Both the position numbers and the translations under genes were made by a program. Under the pieces are notes generated by a model. The model worked only from the letters and a program-made list of their open reading frames with translations, had not been told where the DNA came from and did not search any database. From positions 1 to 40,797 of the forward strand of contig NZ_PJAT01000106.1 in assembly GCF_002836715.1 (NCBI RefSeq): a stretch of 40,797 nucleotides of DNA. The letters run 5' to 3'. Of the stretch, positions 1-10,938 are shown one piece after another (the stretch's first letter is position 1; each line of letters starts with the position of its first letter). The stretch comes from Psychrobacter sp. 4Dc (GTDB lineage: Bacteria; Pseudomonadota; Gammaproteobacteria; Pseudomonadales; Moraxellaceae).

Positions 1-887
1 TTAGCCCGCAAGTTTCTGGCTATGTGACCAAGGTAGCCGTGCAAGACTTCGCCAACGTAAAAGCGGGCGACTTACTCATAAAGATAGATGATCGAACCTT
101 TCAGCAGCAGCTCGAACAAGCACAAGCAAATACCGAAGTAGCCCTTACTAACCGTTCTACTAATGAACAAGACACGCAAACCAGCCAAGCACAAATCGAA
201 GCACGTAGGGCTGATTTGTATAGTGCCAAAATCAATGTAGAAAGCGCGCGTGAAGATGTCAACCGTTATCAAGGTTTGGATGCTATTGGTGCGGTATCGA
301 AAGCAGAAGTTGCTCATATCAAGGCGCAATTGGCTCAAGCACAAGCAGGTGTACAGCAAGCAGAGGCTAATTTACAGGCCGCTCAAGAAAACCGTGAAAA
401 AACTAGCGGTAGTCGCTCATCGCTGGACGCAAATATCAAAAATGCTGAGGCAGGCGTCAAGCAAGCGCAAATCAATCTAGACAATACTATCATCACTGCG
501 CCTGAATCTGGCCAGCTAAGCCAAGTCAGTGTCAAAGAAGGTCAATACGTCAGCGCTGGTACGCAGCTCATGTATATCGTACCAAAAGGCATTTGGATCA
601 TTGCAAACTTTAAGGAAACTCAAATAGCCAATATGGCAATCGGCGAGCCTGCGACCATTCATGTCGATGCGCTTGGCAGTGCCAAATTTACGGGTCACGT
701 GAGTAATATCTCGCCAGCGACTGGTAGCGAGTTTAGTGCTGCTGCTGCCAACCCTGCGACAGGTAACTACATAAAAATTGCTCAACGTATTCCTGTACGC
801 ATAGACCTAGACCAAAACCAGCCTGAACTGGCACGCTTACGCCCTGGCATGTCAGTCTCAGTGGATGTCGATACCAATATTAAATGA
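1..887 (+). CDS. HlyD/EmrA-type membrane fusion protein, C-terminal part (5' end outside window)
   Basis: This is the periplasmic adaptor of a tripartite efflux or secretion pump. Such proteins bridge an inner-membrane transporter and an outer-membrane channel. The reading frame is already open at base 3 (residues SPQVSGYVTKV), so the gene starts upstream; the GTG at 24 is internal and not a true start. A biotinyl-lipoyl-like half motif (VSGYV...V..GDLL) is followed by a long Ala/Gln-rich coiled-coil hairpin at about 90-480. The second lipoyl half (TIITAPESGQLSQ) and a beta-barrel domain (GIWIIANFKETQIANM) come next. That order is typical of the EmrA branch. The stop is at 885-887, followed by a strong terminator. 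The partner transporter is not in the window, so the substrate cannot be stated. Confidence 0.88.
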   Translation, partial: SPQVSGYVTKVAVQDFANVKAGDLLIKIDDRTFQQQLEQAQANTEVALTNRSTNEQDTQTSQAQIEARRADLYSAKINVESAREDVNRYQGLDAIGAVSKAEVAHIKAQLAQAQAGVQQAEANLQAAQENREKTSGSRSSLDANIKNAEAGVKQAQINLDNTIITAPESGQLSQVSVKEGQYVSAGTQLMYIVPKGIWIIANFKETQIANMAIGEPATIHVDALGSAKFTGHVSNISPATGSEFSAAAANPATGNYIKIAQRIPVRIDLDQNQPELARLRPGMSVSVDVDTNIK

Positions 888-947
888 AAGGTTGAATAAA
901 AAATTAAATAGAGAATAATGCCAAACAAGTTAAATAGTAGTTAACGT

Positions 948-997
948 AAAAAAGCCACTCTAGATACCAAAGAAATTGGATTTAGAGTGGCTTTTTT
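948..997. terminator. Bidirectional hairpin terminator between the HlyD gene and pdxH
   Basis: Arms AAAAAAGCCACTCTA (948-962) and TAGAGTGGCTTTTTT (983-997) are perfectly complementary. The A and T tracts at the two ends give a T-run on either strand. It sits between two convergent genes, so it can serve both. Confidence 0.85.
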
Positions 998-1032
998 AGT
1001 TTTCTATAATCTATAGCTTCAAACTACAACAA

Positions 1033-1701
1033 CTATGGTAATAAACGTTTGGTTGTCCAGCCTTTATTGCCTTCACTGTCGTCGTCGCTACTGTGCGTAT
1101 ACACAATTCGGTCATGCATCCGATTGGCGCGACCTTGCCAAAACTCAATACTTTCAATCGTAATCTCATACCCACCCCAAAACTCTGGCGTTGGTACAGT
1201 GGTATTGTCAGGGTGCTCTGCTTGAAGCTGTTCAAATGTTTGCTCCATGATTGCACGATTGGCCACTTCACCACTTTGCGGTTGACTCACCCAAGCGCCT
1301 ACTTGGCTATCATGGGGACGCTTTTGGAAGTAAGCAGCCGATTTATCAGCATCTATTTTAGCGATACTACCGCTGATACGGACTTGACGCTCTAGCTCAT
1401 GCCAAAAGAATAATGCTTCAGCGTTAGGGTTTTCTGCGATATCCTGCCCTTTTGCGCTTTCATAATTGGTATAAAAAACAATACCTGTCTCAGTAATTTC
1501 GCGTAATAACACAATACGGACGCTAGGCTTATTGTCTGCGCCACATGTCGCCAAACTCATTGCATAAGGCTCTTGCACCTTTTGCGCTAACGCCTCGTTC
1601 ATCCAAGCTTTAAAGAGCTCGAATGGTGACGTTGGTACTGACTGTTGGTCAAGCTCACCTTTCTCATATGAGAGGCGTTGGTCGGTAAAGTCCATGCTCA
1701 T
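1033..1701 (-). CDS. pdxH: Pyridoxamine/pyridoxine 5'-phosphate oxidase
   Basis: This FMN enzyme oxidises pyridoxine or pyridoxamine 5'-phosphate to pyridoxal 5'-phosphate in the cytoplasm, as the last step of vitamin B6 synthesis and salvage. The 222-residue length matches the family (about 218). Visible motifs are the FMN-binding SVRIVLLREI and FYTNYESAKGQDI segments, the central FFWHELERQVRISG, the QKRPHDSQVGAWVSQPQS loop, and the C-terminal substrate motif EFWQGRANRMHDRI, ending in the usual KRLLP. The chosen ATG at 1701 has AAGGAG five bases upstream; an ATG two codons later is less well placed. It lies 84 bp downstream of glmM on the same strand, so read-through transcription from glmM is possible. 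Confidence 0.96.
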   Translation of the reverse strand: MSMDFTDQRLSYEKGELDQQSVPTSPFELFKAWMNEALAQKVQEPYAMSLATCGADNKPSVRIVLLREITETGIVFYTNYESAKGQDIAENPNAEALFFWHELERQVRISGSIAKIDADKSAAYFQKRPHDSQVGAWVSQPQSGEVANRAIMEQTFEQLQAEHPDNTTVPTPEFWGGYEITIESIEFWQGRANRMHDRIVYTHSSDDDSEGNKGWTTKRLLP

Positions 1702-1785
1702 GGCAACTCCTTATTTGAAAACTATAATGTTGTTGTCTCGAATACCAGTCATTATCTTGAATACCAGTTATTGCCCTAAATACTA

Positions 1786-3153
1786 TTAGCCTAGTACTGA
1801 CTTTATAAGATCAGCTAAGTCATTAGCCATTACATCACACTCTATCTCATCATCTGATTCCACCATCACGCGAATCATAGGCTCTGTACCTGACTGACGT
1901 ATCAATAGACGACCTCGACCCTCTAGCGTTGCCTGTGCTTTGTCAAAAGCAGCAACCAACTCCTCATGTTTGAATGGGTCTTGCATTTGAGACAAACGTA
2001 CATTGACTAGCTTTTGTGGCAATACTTCAAAACCTTCAACAAGCTCACTTAACGCACGCTCTCTGGCTTGCATCACTGCCAATACTTGCAAGCCAGCAAT
2101 GATAGCGTCCCCTGTGCGACTTTTGTCTAAGCAAAGAATATGGCCAGATGGCTCACCGCCCAATATCCAGCCATTAGCTTCTAAATCCTGCATCACATAG
2201 CGATCACCCACTTTTGCGCGAGTAAATTGAATATTTGCATCTTTTAATGCCAGCTCTAATCCCATATTACTCATGAGTGTGCCGACAACACCTTCAGCTT
2301 TGGTTTTACCTTGGGTAGCAAGTACATATAAGATACCGTCGCCGTCGACTAGCTTACCCGTCTCATCAACCATTACGATACGGTCGCCATCACCATCTAG
2401 TGCAATACCGACATCTGCTTCATGCTCAAGCACAGCCTTTTGTAAGCTTTCAGGATGGGTAGAACCACATTCAGCATTGATATTGATACCGTCTGGCGTA
2501 TTATTGATGGCAATCACGTTGGCCCCCAACTCGCGCATTACTCTAGGTGCTACGCTATAGCCAGCACCATTGGCACAATCCACTACTACCGTCAGATGAC
2601 TGAGGTCATATTGATAAGGGAAACTGCCTTTGCAAAATTCAATGTAGCGACCTTTTGCATCGTCAATACGATTGTTCTTACCCAAATTTGCAGGATCAAG
2701 AATAGGCATTATGGCAACATCACTACCAACGTCGTTCATAATTGCTGTCAATTTATCATTAATTGCAGTCTGCATCTCATCACTTATCTTTTTGCCGTCA
2801 CCTGAGAAAAACTTGATACCATTATCATAATAGGGGTTGTGCGAGGCTGAGATAACCACGCCAGCATCTGCATTGAAACTACGGGTCAAATGCGCAATCG
2901 CTGGGGTTGGCAATGGACCAAGCATATAAACATCAACACCAGCCGCATTAAAACCTGCTTGTAATGCTCCCTCTATCACATAGCCTGATAGACGCGTATC
3001 TTTACCAATCACCACACTTGGCTTACGCGTAAGATTTTCATTTTTTTCTATGAGAACAAGCCCAGTGACGTAGCCTAGTTTTAAAATAAAATCCGGTGTA
3101 ATTGGTAATTCACCAAATTTTCCGCGAATTCCATCAGTGCCAAAATAGCTCAT
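1786..3153 (-). CDS. glmM: Phosphoglucosamine mutase
   Basis: The enzyme interconverts glucosamine-6-phosphate and glucosamine-1-phosphate, on the route to UDP-GlcNAc for peptidoglycan and LPS. Its 455 residues fit the family (E. coli about 445). It begins with [12 protein letters not shown]. The phosphoserine loop [16 protein letters not shown] puts the catalytic Ser at about 104. The Mg-binding DGDGDR is at about 253-258, the sugar-binding GGEPSGHI follows, and the C-terminal phosphate loop is [19 protein letters not shown] lies seven bases before the ATG at 3153. The gene stands between guaB, which is separated by its own terminator, and pdxH on the same strand. Nothing looks unusual in it. 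Confidence 0.97.
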   Translation of the reverse strand: MSYFGTDGIRGKFGELPITPDFILKLGYVTGLVLIEKNENLTRKPSVVIGKDTRLSGYVIEGALQAGFNAAGVDVYMLGPLPTPAIAHLTRSFNADAGVVISASHNPYYDNGIKFFSGDGKKISDEMQTAINDKLTAIMNDVGSDVAIMPILDPANLGKNNRIDDAKGRYIEFCKGSFPYQYDLSHLTVVVDCANGAGYSVAPRVMRELGANVIAINNTPDGININAECGSTHPESLQKAVLEHEADVGIALDGDGDRIVMVDETGKLVDGDGILYVLATQGKTKAEGVVGTLMSNMGLELALKDANIQFTRAKVGDRYVMQDLEANGWILGGEPSGHILCLDKSRTGDAIIAGLQVLAVMQARERALSELVEGFEVLPQKLVNVRLSQMQDPFKHEELVAAFDKAQATLEGRGRLLIRQSGTEPMIRVMVESDDEIECDVMANDLADLIKSVLG

Positions 3154-3244
3154 TATGTGTTCCTCAAGTCAAAAAAATAAAAGGCCAAACGTATACGCAG
3201 GCAATACTATTGTTGTAATAATCTGTTTCTGTATTTTACAAAAA

Positions 3245-3280
3245 AAACAGCCAACAATAACAGAGCATTGTTGGCTGTTT
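3245..3280 (-). terminator. Intrinsic terminator of guaB
   Basis: A perfect 14-bp inverted repeat (3245-3258 with 3267-3280) has an 8-base loop. On the minus strand it is followed by eight T, just downstream of the guaB stop. Confidence 0.88.
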
Positions 3281-3365
3281 GTATCTTAAGCTCGCTGCAG
3301 CCTTACGTCTCAGCTAACATCAATACATTTTAAATCTACAAAAGAGAAGTATTTTACAGAACGAT

Positions 3366-4856
<1,491 letters not shown>

Positions 4857-4964
4857 TTATTTTGATGGGTAGGAGCTCAGGGTTAAGCGTATCAATCATT
4901 GCAGCTGCAAGCACAGTGCCGACTCATCGCCAACCACTCAGTTATCCTATAAAAATAACGCCAC

Positions 4965-4993
4965 ATTATAACAAATAAGCGCCTCGCTGACAC
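4965..4993 (-). promoter_or_regulatory. guaB: Putative sigma-70 promoter of guaB
   Basis: Read on the minus strand, a perfect TATAAT (4970-4965) is preceded at 17 bp by GTGTCA (4993-4988), a 4/6 match to the -35 consensus. Transcription would give a leader of about 120 nt before guaB. Only pattern matching supports this. Confidence 0.45.
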
Positions 4994-5115
4994 ACTATAT
5001 TTGTCAGATTATTTTACACAAGTGCGTCTTTATCGATGTCAATCATATCTCAAACCATCAATAGCTCGCTTTTAAAGCTAATCAAGCTCGCAAAGCTCAT
5101 CGCTATTCCCAATCT

Positions 5116-7101
5116 CTAGTCGCTTCTTGTTAACGTAAAGCGCTCTGTGGGTAGATATTTGTTTTGCTGTGCATGCAGGTAACCAAGCATTTGCTCCCGT
5201 ATCTCACAGGCCAGCGTCCATGCTTCTATAGGCCCTACTGATGAAACAGCGCCGCGCAGCTGAATGGTGTTTTCGGTTACATCAACCACATACATTTCAG
5301 GTTCTGTTTTATCATCCCAAAGTTTATTGTCCTTGACCATCGATATAAACGTCTCTCGGATAGCGTCAATATCTGCACCATAGTCGATATACAAAAACAC
5401 AGGACAGGTCTGATGAACCTCTGTATGCGACCAGTTTTCTACTCGTTCAGTGATTAGCTCACGCATTGGCACGATCAAGCGACGCTCATCCCATGTTTTT
5501 AACACGGCATACGTGTAACGCAGGTCTTCAACCGTACTAAAATTACCGTCCATTATCACACTATCGCCGATTCGCACTGGCTGCGTCACTGCTACCTGTA
5601 CACCAGCGATGATATTCCCTAATATTGGCTGTGCCGCAATACCGATAACCACACCTGCAATACCCGCTGAAGTCAATAAAGTTTTGCCAAGGCCTTCCAT
5701 ATTTGCAAATTCACTAAGACCTATCCAGAAGCTTCCCAAAATCATCGCGAAAATAAACACACGGCGAAATATTGATACATAAGTACGGCGGCGACGTTCT
5801 TTATCGAAATGCTCTGCAGCCAAATTTTCAATCTGCATGTCTTGATAGCGATTGGCAAAAAAGTTAATGATACGAATGCCTAACCACATGGTACTAAATA
5901 CCAGTCCAATCCAAATCAATGGACGAGTAGATGAGGCGACTGCATCTAAATAAGGAAAACCACCAGAAACCAAGGTAAAAACCAGTGAAAAACTGATGGT
6001 AAAGGTTAATGGTACTGTTAGCTTGCTAACCAAATCTGCGACGCCATTGGTACTGCCAACATACACGCTGTATTTTTCTTCATCGATATAATGATTGATG
6101 ATTTTTGCAGTACCTTTACTCAGTAGCCAACCCATCCCCATGGTTAATAAAAAGAACAATATCAGCGCTGAGAATTCCCATAGCGCAATTCCAAAAAACT
6201 TTAGCTTTAACCAAGTGGGCAAATAACGCTCAAACTCGGCTGGATGATACTGCTCATAGAGATTATCAATATTGCCTACTGTCTGCGCCGAAAATACCCA
6301 GACAGGGGCTTCATCCCCTACTCGTACTCGTTGCAAATAAATAGGAACACGGCGCTCGCGATAATCAACATAGCCAAGCTGAATAGAACGTCTGGCAATA
6401 CCCATGACACTGCTATTATTACCAAGCGGTGGTTCAATTAAGCCATCGGGACGATCTGGCATATCATCGAATACATATAGCTCCTTTTCGGACAATAAAA
6501 AATCCAGTCGTTTTGTGAGATCAAGCGCACGACTACGTTGGCTTTTCTCATCAATCAAGTTCATATTTAGTGCGTAAGCGGCCAAATCATACTGCTGCTT
6601 CATTAACGCTGATTGAAAAAACTCTAAGGCTGCAAGCGGTGTTTCTAAATTAGCTGGCTCAGATAACGGTGGCAACCCTGCATTTAGTTTATCGAGAATA
6701 TAGTAGCTCTCACTATATTCTCCGGTCAGTGCCGTATCCCCTTGTAGCCTGCCTGCCTGCTCTACTGCGTTACGTTCAGTAGGATCAAAGATTTCTTCAG
6801 TAATACCAGAAATACTAACACTTTCATCTTTAAGCGCATTGACTTGCTGAGCGGCATATTCAGAAAAACTATCAGGCTTACTAGGCGTTTGTTTTTCCGG
6901 CTCGCTCGCACTCTGTGCATTTTCACTATTTGCTGCATAAACGGGTGAATAGATGACATTTATAGCGACAATCAAAAAGCCCAACAATACTTGCAGCATG
7001 TGGCTTTTAAAACGACTTTTCTCTACATCTACTTGATGATTATCATCTGAGCGCAAAACATCACAATGATTGTTCATAGGATTTTGTTTAAGAGTATTCA
7101 T
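5116..7101 (-). CDS. MscS-family mechanosensitive channel protein with periplasmic N-terminal domain
   Basis: This is a predicted inner-membrane small-conductance mechanosensitive channel subunit of 661 residues, much larger than E. coli MscS (286). Residues 35-56 form a hydrophobic segment that may be a signal peptide or anchor. A polar periplasmic domain of about 230 residues follows, then four further hydrophobic helices. The MscS pore helix is seen as LLTSAGIAGVVIGIAAQPILGNIIAG, with the Gly/Ala pattern that lines the pore. The beta domain contains PVRIGDSVIMDGNFSTVEDLRYTY and the cytoplasmic vestibule domain runs to the C-terminus. The start is uncertain because no good ribosome site is visible; a second Met lies eight codons in. 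Its specific gating role cannot be read from the sequence. Confidence 0.85.
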   Translation of the reverse strand: MNTLKQNPMNNHCDVLRSDDNHQVDVEKSRFKSHMLQVLLGFLIVAINVIYSPVYAANSENAQSASEPEKQTPSKPDSFSEYAAQQVNALKDESVSISGITEEIFDPTERNAVEQAGRLQGDTALTGEYSESYYILDKLNAGLPPLSEPANLETPLAALEFFQSALMKQQYDLAAYALNMNLIDEKSQRSRALDLTKRLDFLLSEKELYVFDDMPDRPDGLIEPPLGNNSSVMGIARRSIQLGYVDYRERRVPIYLQRVRVGDEAPVWVFSAQTVGNIDNLYEQYHPAEFERYLPTWLKLKFFGIALWEFSALILFFLLTMGMGWLLSKGTAKIINHYIDEEKYSVYVGSTNGVADLVSKLTVPLTFTISFSLVFTLVSGGFPYLDAVASSTRPLIWIGLVFSTMWLGIRIINFFANRYQDMQIENLAAEHFDKERRRRTYVSIFRRVFIFAMILGSFWIGLSEFANMEGLGKTLLTSAGIAGVVIGIAAQPILGNIIAGVQVAVTQPVRIGDSVIMDGNFSTVEDLRYTYAVLKTWDERRLIVPMRELITERVENWSHTEVHQTCPVFLYIDYGADIDAIRETFISMVKDNKLWDDKTEPEMYVVDVTENTIQLRGAVSSVGPIEAWTLACEIREQMLGYLHAQQNKYLPTERFTLTRSD

Positions 7102-7175
7102 GTTTTCAAAGCCATCAGTCTACAAAGGGAAGTATAAAAAATATATCGGTGCTGCTTTAACCTAATTCAGTAAGC

Positions 7176-7201
7176 AAAAAAAAGCCAGCCTAAAGCTGAC
7201 T
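7176..7201 (-). terminator. Intrinsic terminator of cysS
   Basis: On the minus strand a 7-bp stem (AGTCAGC with GGCTGGCT, one G-T pair) and a TTTA loop are followed by eight T. It lies about 50 bp after the cysS stop. Confidence 0.75.
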
Positions 7202-7253
7202 TAATTTATTACGAGATTTGTAGCTATTTACCCTATAAACGGCAAGAGTTGTT

Positions 7254-8714
7254 TTAAGCGCGGCGCCATGTGGTGCCAGCACGGCTATCTTCGAGCTCAA
7301 TACCCGCCTCTTTTAGTTGCTCACGTATCTCATCAGCACGGGCAAAGTTTTTGTTGGCTTTAGACTCTGCACGTTCGATGATTAAATTATCAATAACCGC
7401 ATCCGTTAGACCATCTTCTGCCTGATCACCAATCACTGCTTGCAAAAACTGCTGCACTGGCTGCTGTAAAATATTTAATACCTGCGCCAATGCTTTTAGT
7501 TGCTGTGCCAACTGCCATGCGGTGTCGACGTCTTCTGCTTTAATGGCTTTATTGATATCACGAGCCAATCCGAATAAGACACTGATAGCCGTCGAGCTAT
7601 TAAAGTCGTCATTCATCGCCTTGATGAAGTCTTGACCAACCGCGCTATTATAAACTTCAGCCACTGAGTCTTCATTGATTACGATTGACTGTCCTTTTTG
7701 CTGCTCAGCCAATTTTAGTGCATTGTACAACCTACTTAGGCTATTATGCGCTTCATCTAAGGCACTATCAGAGAAGTTAACTTGGCTGCGGTAATGGCTC
7801 GATAATAAGAAAAAACGCACCGTCTCGGGTAAGTACTTTGCCATTACATCGCGAATGGTAAAAAAGTTGCCCAATGACTTAGACATTTTTTCGCCATCGA
7901 CATTGATAAAACCAACATGCATCCAGTTGCGTGCATACTCACAACCAGTTGCTGCCTCAGACTGCGCGATTTCGTTTTCATGATGCGGGAACTGTAAGTC
8001 ATGACCACCGCCATGAATATCAAAGGTGCTACCTAAGCACTTAGTCGACATCGCTGAACATTCAATATGCCAGCCTGGACGCCCTTGACCCCATGGTGAT
8101 GCCCACTGCGGCTCGTCAGGTTTTGCCGCTTTCCATAGTACAAAGTCAAATGGATTGCGTTTATCATTTTCAACTTCGACTCGCGAACCTGCCTGCATAT
8201 CGTCTAGATTGCGCTTAGATAATTTGCCATAACCGTCAAAGCTATCGACGGCATAATAGACATCACCGTTGTCGCCTGCGTACGCGTAGTTGCCAGTGAC
8301 TAATGTCTCAATCATATCCTGCATATCATCGATATGATCAGTCGCACGTGGCTCAGCATTTGGCATCTCACAACCAAGGGCAGTCGCGTCTTCATGCATC
8401 GCTTCAATAAAACGCTGCGTCAATGTACCAATCTCTTCACCATTTTCAGCAGCACGGGCAATGATTTTATCATCGATATCAGTGATATTACGTACGTAGT
8501 TCACGTCGTAACCCAAACGTGCCAACCAACGAACAGCCATATCAAAACTGACCATCACTCGCGCATGACCAATATGACAATAGTCATAAACGGTCATGCC
8601 GCATACATACATACCAACCTGCCCTGCTTTGAGTGGTACAAACTGACGCTTGCTGCCAGTCAATGAATCGTAAATGGCAAGTTGGGACATCGCATCTGCA
8701 AGTGGTGTGGTCAT
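7254..8714 (-). CDS. cysS: Cysteinyl-tRNA synthetase
   Basis: A class I aminoacyl-tRNA synthetase that charges tRNA-Cys. The reading frame is open to 8861, but the first 49 codons are hydrophobic and unlike the family. I start at the ATG at 8714 (MTTPLADAM), giving 486 residues against about 461 in E. coli. An ATG eight codons later (MSQLAIYD) is also possible; neither has a strong ribosome site. Motifs are the zinc ligand Cys in [11 protein letters not shown] (about residue 38), the HIGH motif in CHIGHARV, the other zinc ligands in WHIECSAMS and [13 protein letters not shown], and the KMSKS loop in [11 protein letters not shown]. The anticodon-binding C-terminus is intact. It is a single gene with its own terminator. 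Confidence 0.96.
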   Translation of the reverse strand: MTTPLADAMSQLAIYDSLTGSKRQFVPLKAGQVGMYVCGMTVYDYCHIGHARVMVSFDMAVRWLARLGYDVNYVRNITDIDDKIIARAAENGEEIGTLTQRFIEAMHEDATALGCEMPNAEPRATDHIDDMQDMIETLVTGNYAYAGDNGDVYYAVDSFDGYGKLSKRNLDDMQAGSRVEVENDKRNPFDFVLWKAAKPDEPQWASPWGQGRPGWHIECSAMSTKCLGSTFDIHGGGHDLQFPHHENEIAQSEAATGCEYARNWMHVGFINVDGEKMSKSLGNFFTIRDVMAKYLPETVRFFLLSSHYRSQVNFSDSALDEAHNSLSRLYNALKLAEQQKGQSIVINEDSVAEVYNSAVGQDFIKAMNDDFNSSTAISVLFGLARDINKAIKAEDVDTAWQLAQQLKALAQVLNILQQPVQQFLQAVIGDQAEDGLTDAVIDNLIIERAESKANKNFARADEIREQLKEAGIELEDSRAGTTWRRA

Positions 8715-8945
8715 AGTAAAAAAGCCTTGTAACGTGAATAAAATAGAGAAATGTGAAATCTCAGCCGCCGTATATGAATAAGTCATATCAACGACTGAGA
8801 CTATAAATCCAGAAAATAAAAAATTCAGACCAAAAACGTCGTGATATAAAACGTAACCCATTATCTTAGCGAAAACAGGCGTAAAATACTACAATGAGCG
8901 TGCAACTAACGCTATTCAATCATAAAAACCGTTAAGGATGTAAAG

Positions 8946-9551
8946 ATGGGCAATCGCTTAAGCAAAATATACACACGTACTGGAGATGACGGCAGCACTG
9001 GTATGGCTGATGGCAGCCGCCTTAGTAAAGCGGACGATCTATTTAGCGTCATGGGTGACATCGACGAGCTCAATTCGCATGTTGGCTTGGTATGTGCGCA
9101 ACTAAAACACAATAAAGGGCAATCTATAGAGAAAGAGTTCTCTGAAGCCTTGGTCATCATTCAGCACTTGTTATTCAATATAGGCGGCGAGCTTGCCATG
9201 CCAGAATATGAAGGAGTTAATGCCACTCATATTGAATGGTTAGAGCAGCAAATAGATATGATGAATGCCACATTGCCACCGCTAAAAGACTTTATTCTGC
9301 CGACAGGTTCTATATTGGTCAGTCAATTACACGTGGCGCGTAGTGTATGTCGCCGTGCTGAACGTCAAGCTGTGATATTGCAGCAGCAGCGCCCACAAGC
9401 GATTCGAAGTACTGCTGTCAGCTTTATCAATCGCTTATCTGATTGGTTGTTTGTCGCTGCACGCTTCTGTACAGACCCAGAGAAGGTTTCTGAGGTGTTA
9501 TGGGACAGCCAAGCATTGAAAACGTTCCTGACAGTCAATAATACAAACTAA
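8946..9551 (+). CDS. PduO-type ATP:cob(I)alamin adenosyltransferase
   Basis: It transfers the adenosyl group from ATP to reduced corrinoid, making adenosylcobalamin. The 201 residues match the PduO/MMAB fold (a trimeric helical bundle). The N-terminal ATP-binding motif IYTRTGDDGSTGM, the helix DIDELNSHVGLV, the FILPTGS segment, the VARSVCRRAERQAV motif and the C-terminal NRLSDWLFVAARF are all visible. AAGGA stands seven bases before the ATG at 8946. It is a lone gene, divergent from cysS and followed by a strong terminator. No cobalamin biosynthesis or B12-dependent enzyme genes are adjacent, so a salvage role is inferred. Confidence 0.93.
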   Translation: MGNRLSKIYTRTGDDGSTGMADGSRLSKADDLFSVMGDIDELNSHVGLVCAQLKHNKGQSIEKEFSEALVIIQHLLFNIGGELAMPEYEGVNATHIEWLEQQIDMMNATLPPLKDFILPTGSILVSQLHVARSVCRRAERQAVILQQQRPQAIRSTAVSFINRLSDWLFVAARFCTDPEKVSEVLWDSQALKTFLTVNNTN

Positions 9552-9578
9552 GTATTTAGCAATAAAGAGCTTAAACAC

Positions 9579-9613
9579 AAAAAACCCCGCGACACGATTG
9601 TTGCGGGGTTTTT
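9579..9613. terminator. Bidirectional terminator after the cobalamin adenosyltransferase
   Basis: The stem AAAAACCCCGC/GCGGGGTTTTT has flanking A and T tracts. It lies between convergent genes (9551 on plus, 9672 on minus). Confidence 0.88.
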
Positions 9614-9671
9614 ATTATTGAGCGATAGCAATTCGGTTTACTAGAAATCGCTAACTCATTACAATGACCAA

Positions 9672-10607
9672 TTAATAAGTCGCACTGTTGTCTTCAATGA
9701 TGACCATATCAATGGTTTCATCTTTAGGTACGGCCTTTGGTGTAGCTGGCTTGCTAGGCTCAGCTGCTGCTTGGGTGTTTGCAGTCGAACTGCTCTGACT
9801 TTCAGCAGGTTTATTGATGGTTGGCGGTGGCGTAGGTTCAGTTGGGCGAATTGGCTCAACTGGCGTTACGGTTCTTGGCTGACGGATTGGCGCTGTTTGA
9901 GCCGTATCGTTGTTCTGTGTTGCACGGCGCTCAGCAGCACGTTGGGCGCGTTGCTCATCCATTGCAGTTTTAAAGACAGAACCTGCCATCACATCTGCAA
10001 CAACAGTAATCAAAGCAGGCTGACCTGCAATACGCGTACGCACTTGACCGCCTTGAGTACCGACGATGTAAGTGAACGCGTCATCAACGAGCATATTGTT
10101 ATTGATACGGATATTGTCTTGCGCTAAACGCGATTGTAGACTTGGCTGATTATTGGCCGCTTGTACCTGACTGGCTTGATACAAGTCTTCACTTGGTAGC
10201 GTCATGCTGACACTTGCTTGGCAGGTGGTCATGCCGTTCTCATTGGCTTGTTGCAAGATCGCAGCGTTTTGGACGTCAATGACAACACCATTGGTTTTTT
10301 CGCTAACCACACCATTTGCTAAACTGATTTCAGCATCATTTGCATAATTGGCAGCCAATGACTGTGCTTGTTGATTGAGCGTATTCTTTAGAGCTGACTT
10401 AAGGCGATCTTGCACCATAGGATCATCACAACTGATCGCAGGCGCAACACTATTTTCAGCATCGACCGTCTCTTGTTCTGTTAGCTCTGCCTGCTCAGTA
10501 GTGTCTTCTTTATCTGAGCGATCACAGCCTGCAAGCGCCAAACCACATACCAATCCAATCCCAGCAACTTTATGCCACTTGCTCAAACTTATATTTGCTA
10601 CGCTCAT
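9672..10607 (-). CDS. Hypothetical proline-rich lipoprotein
   Basis: I do not recognise a family. The 311-residue product starts with a lipoprotein signal: a short basic region, a hydrophobic core (VAGIGLVCGLALAGC) and a lipobox LAGC with the lipidated Cys at 28. It should therefore be anchored in the membrane facing the periplasm, probably the outer membrane because Asp follows the Cys. An acidic spacer (residues 30-52) precedes a folded region at about 55-215, which has repeated 'YANDAEISLANG' and 'QASVSMTLPSED' type segments and several short beta-like stretches. The tail (220-311) is low complexity, rich in Pro, Thr, Ala and Gln. A promoter is visible upstream. No function can be assigned. 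Confidence 0.8.
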   Translation of the reverse strand: MSVANISLSKWHKVAGIGLVCGLALAGCDRSDKEDTTEQAELTEQETVDAENSVAPAISCDDPMVQDRLKSALKNTLNQQAQSLAANYANDAEISLANGVVSEKTNGVVIDVQNAAILQQANENGMTTCQASVSMTLPSEDLYQASQVQAANNQPSLQSRLAQDNIRINNNMLVDDAFTYIVGTQGGQVRTRIAGQPALITVVADVMAGSVFKTAMDEQRAQRAAERRATQNNDTAQTAPIRQPRTVTPVEPIRPTEPTPPPTINKPAESQSSSTANTQAAAEPSKPATPKAVPKDETIDMVIIEDNSATY

Positions 10608-10707
10608 ACTAACTCTACTCCCAATTTACAGGTTCGTACCGCCACTGACTGACAGTGTTCAACATTCAAATCGCAACGCTAGCTGCTACAGATATGAAAA
10701 CCACATC

Positions 10708-10736
10708 ATTATACGGTGTTTAAATCAAATGGTCAT
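10708..10736 (-). promoter_or_regulatory. Putative sigma-70 promoter of the lipoprotein gene
   Basis: On the minus strand, ATGACC (10736-10731, 4/6 to the -35 consensus) stands 17 bp from a perfect TATAAT (10713-10708). It would give a leader of about 95 nt. The rest of the 10608-10938 gap between these divergent genes shows no gene. Confidence 0.45.
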
Positions 10737-10891
10737 TAGTGTAGCCCATGGATATACAAATAGTGCCCCTCATTGTGGAAAAAACCTGCGTTTGGTTGCA
10801 AAAACATAACAAACATTCGCAGATTTGGACTTTAAAAAGTCATATTCAAAAAAGTACGGATTGCATCGCAGTTTTTGTTAGACGTCGTTGA

Positions 10892-10921
10892 TATGACGCT
10901 ATATGATTGGGCATAAAAATC
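10892..10921 (+). promoter_or_regulatory. Weak putative promoter of the GDPD gene
   Basis: TTGATA at 10892-10897 is followed 18 bp later by CATAAA (4/6 to TATAAT). It lies just upstream of the phosphodiesterase start and would leave a very short leader. Confidence 0.25.
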
Positions 10922-10938
10922 ATCGATAATTGGTGCAT

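Noticed and set aside
24..30. GTG at 24 as the start of the HlyD gene
   Set aside because: Conserved residues of the lipoyl-like domain continue in frame upstream to base 3, so the gene is cut by the window edge.
8715..8861. In-frame extension of cysS by 49 codons
   Set aside because: The extra residues are hydrophobic and unlike any CysS N-terminus; the family-like sequence begins after the ATG at 8714.
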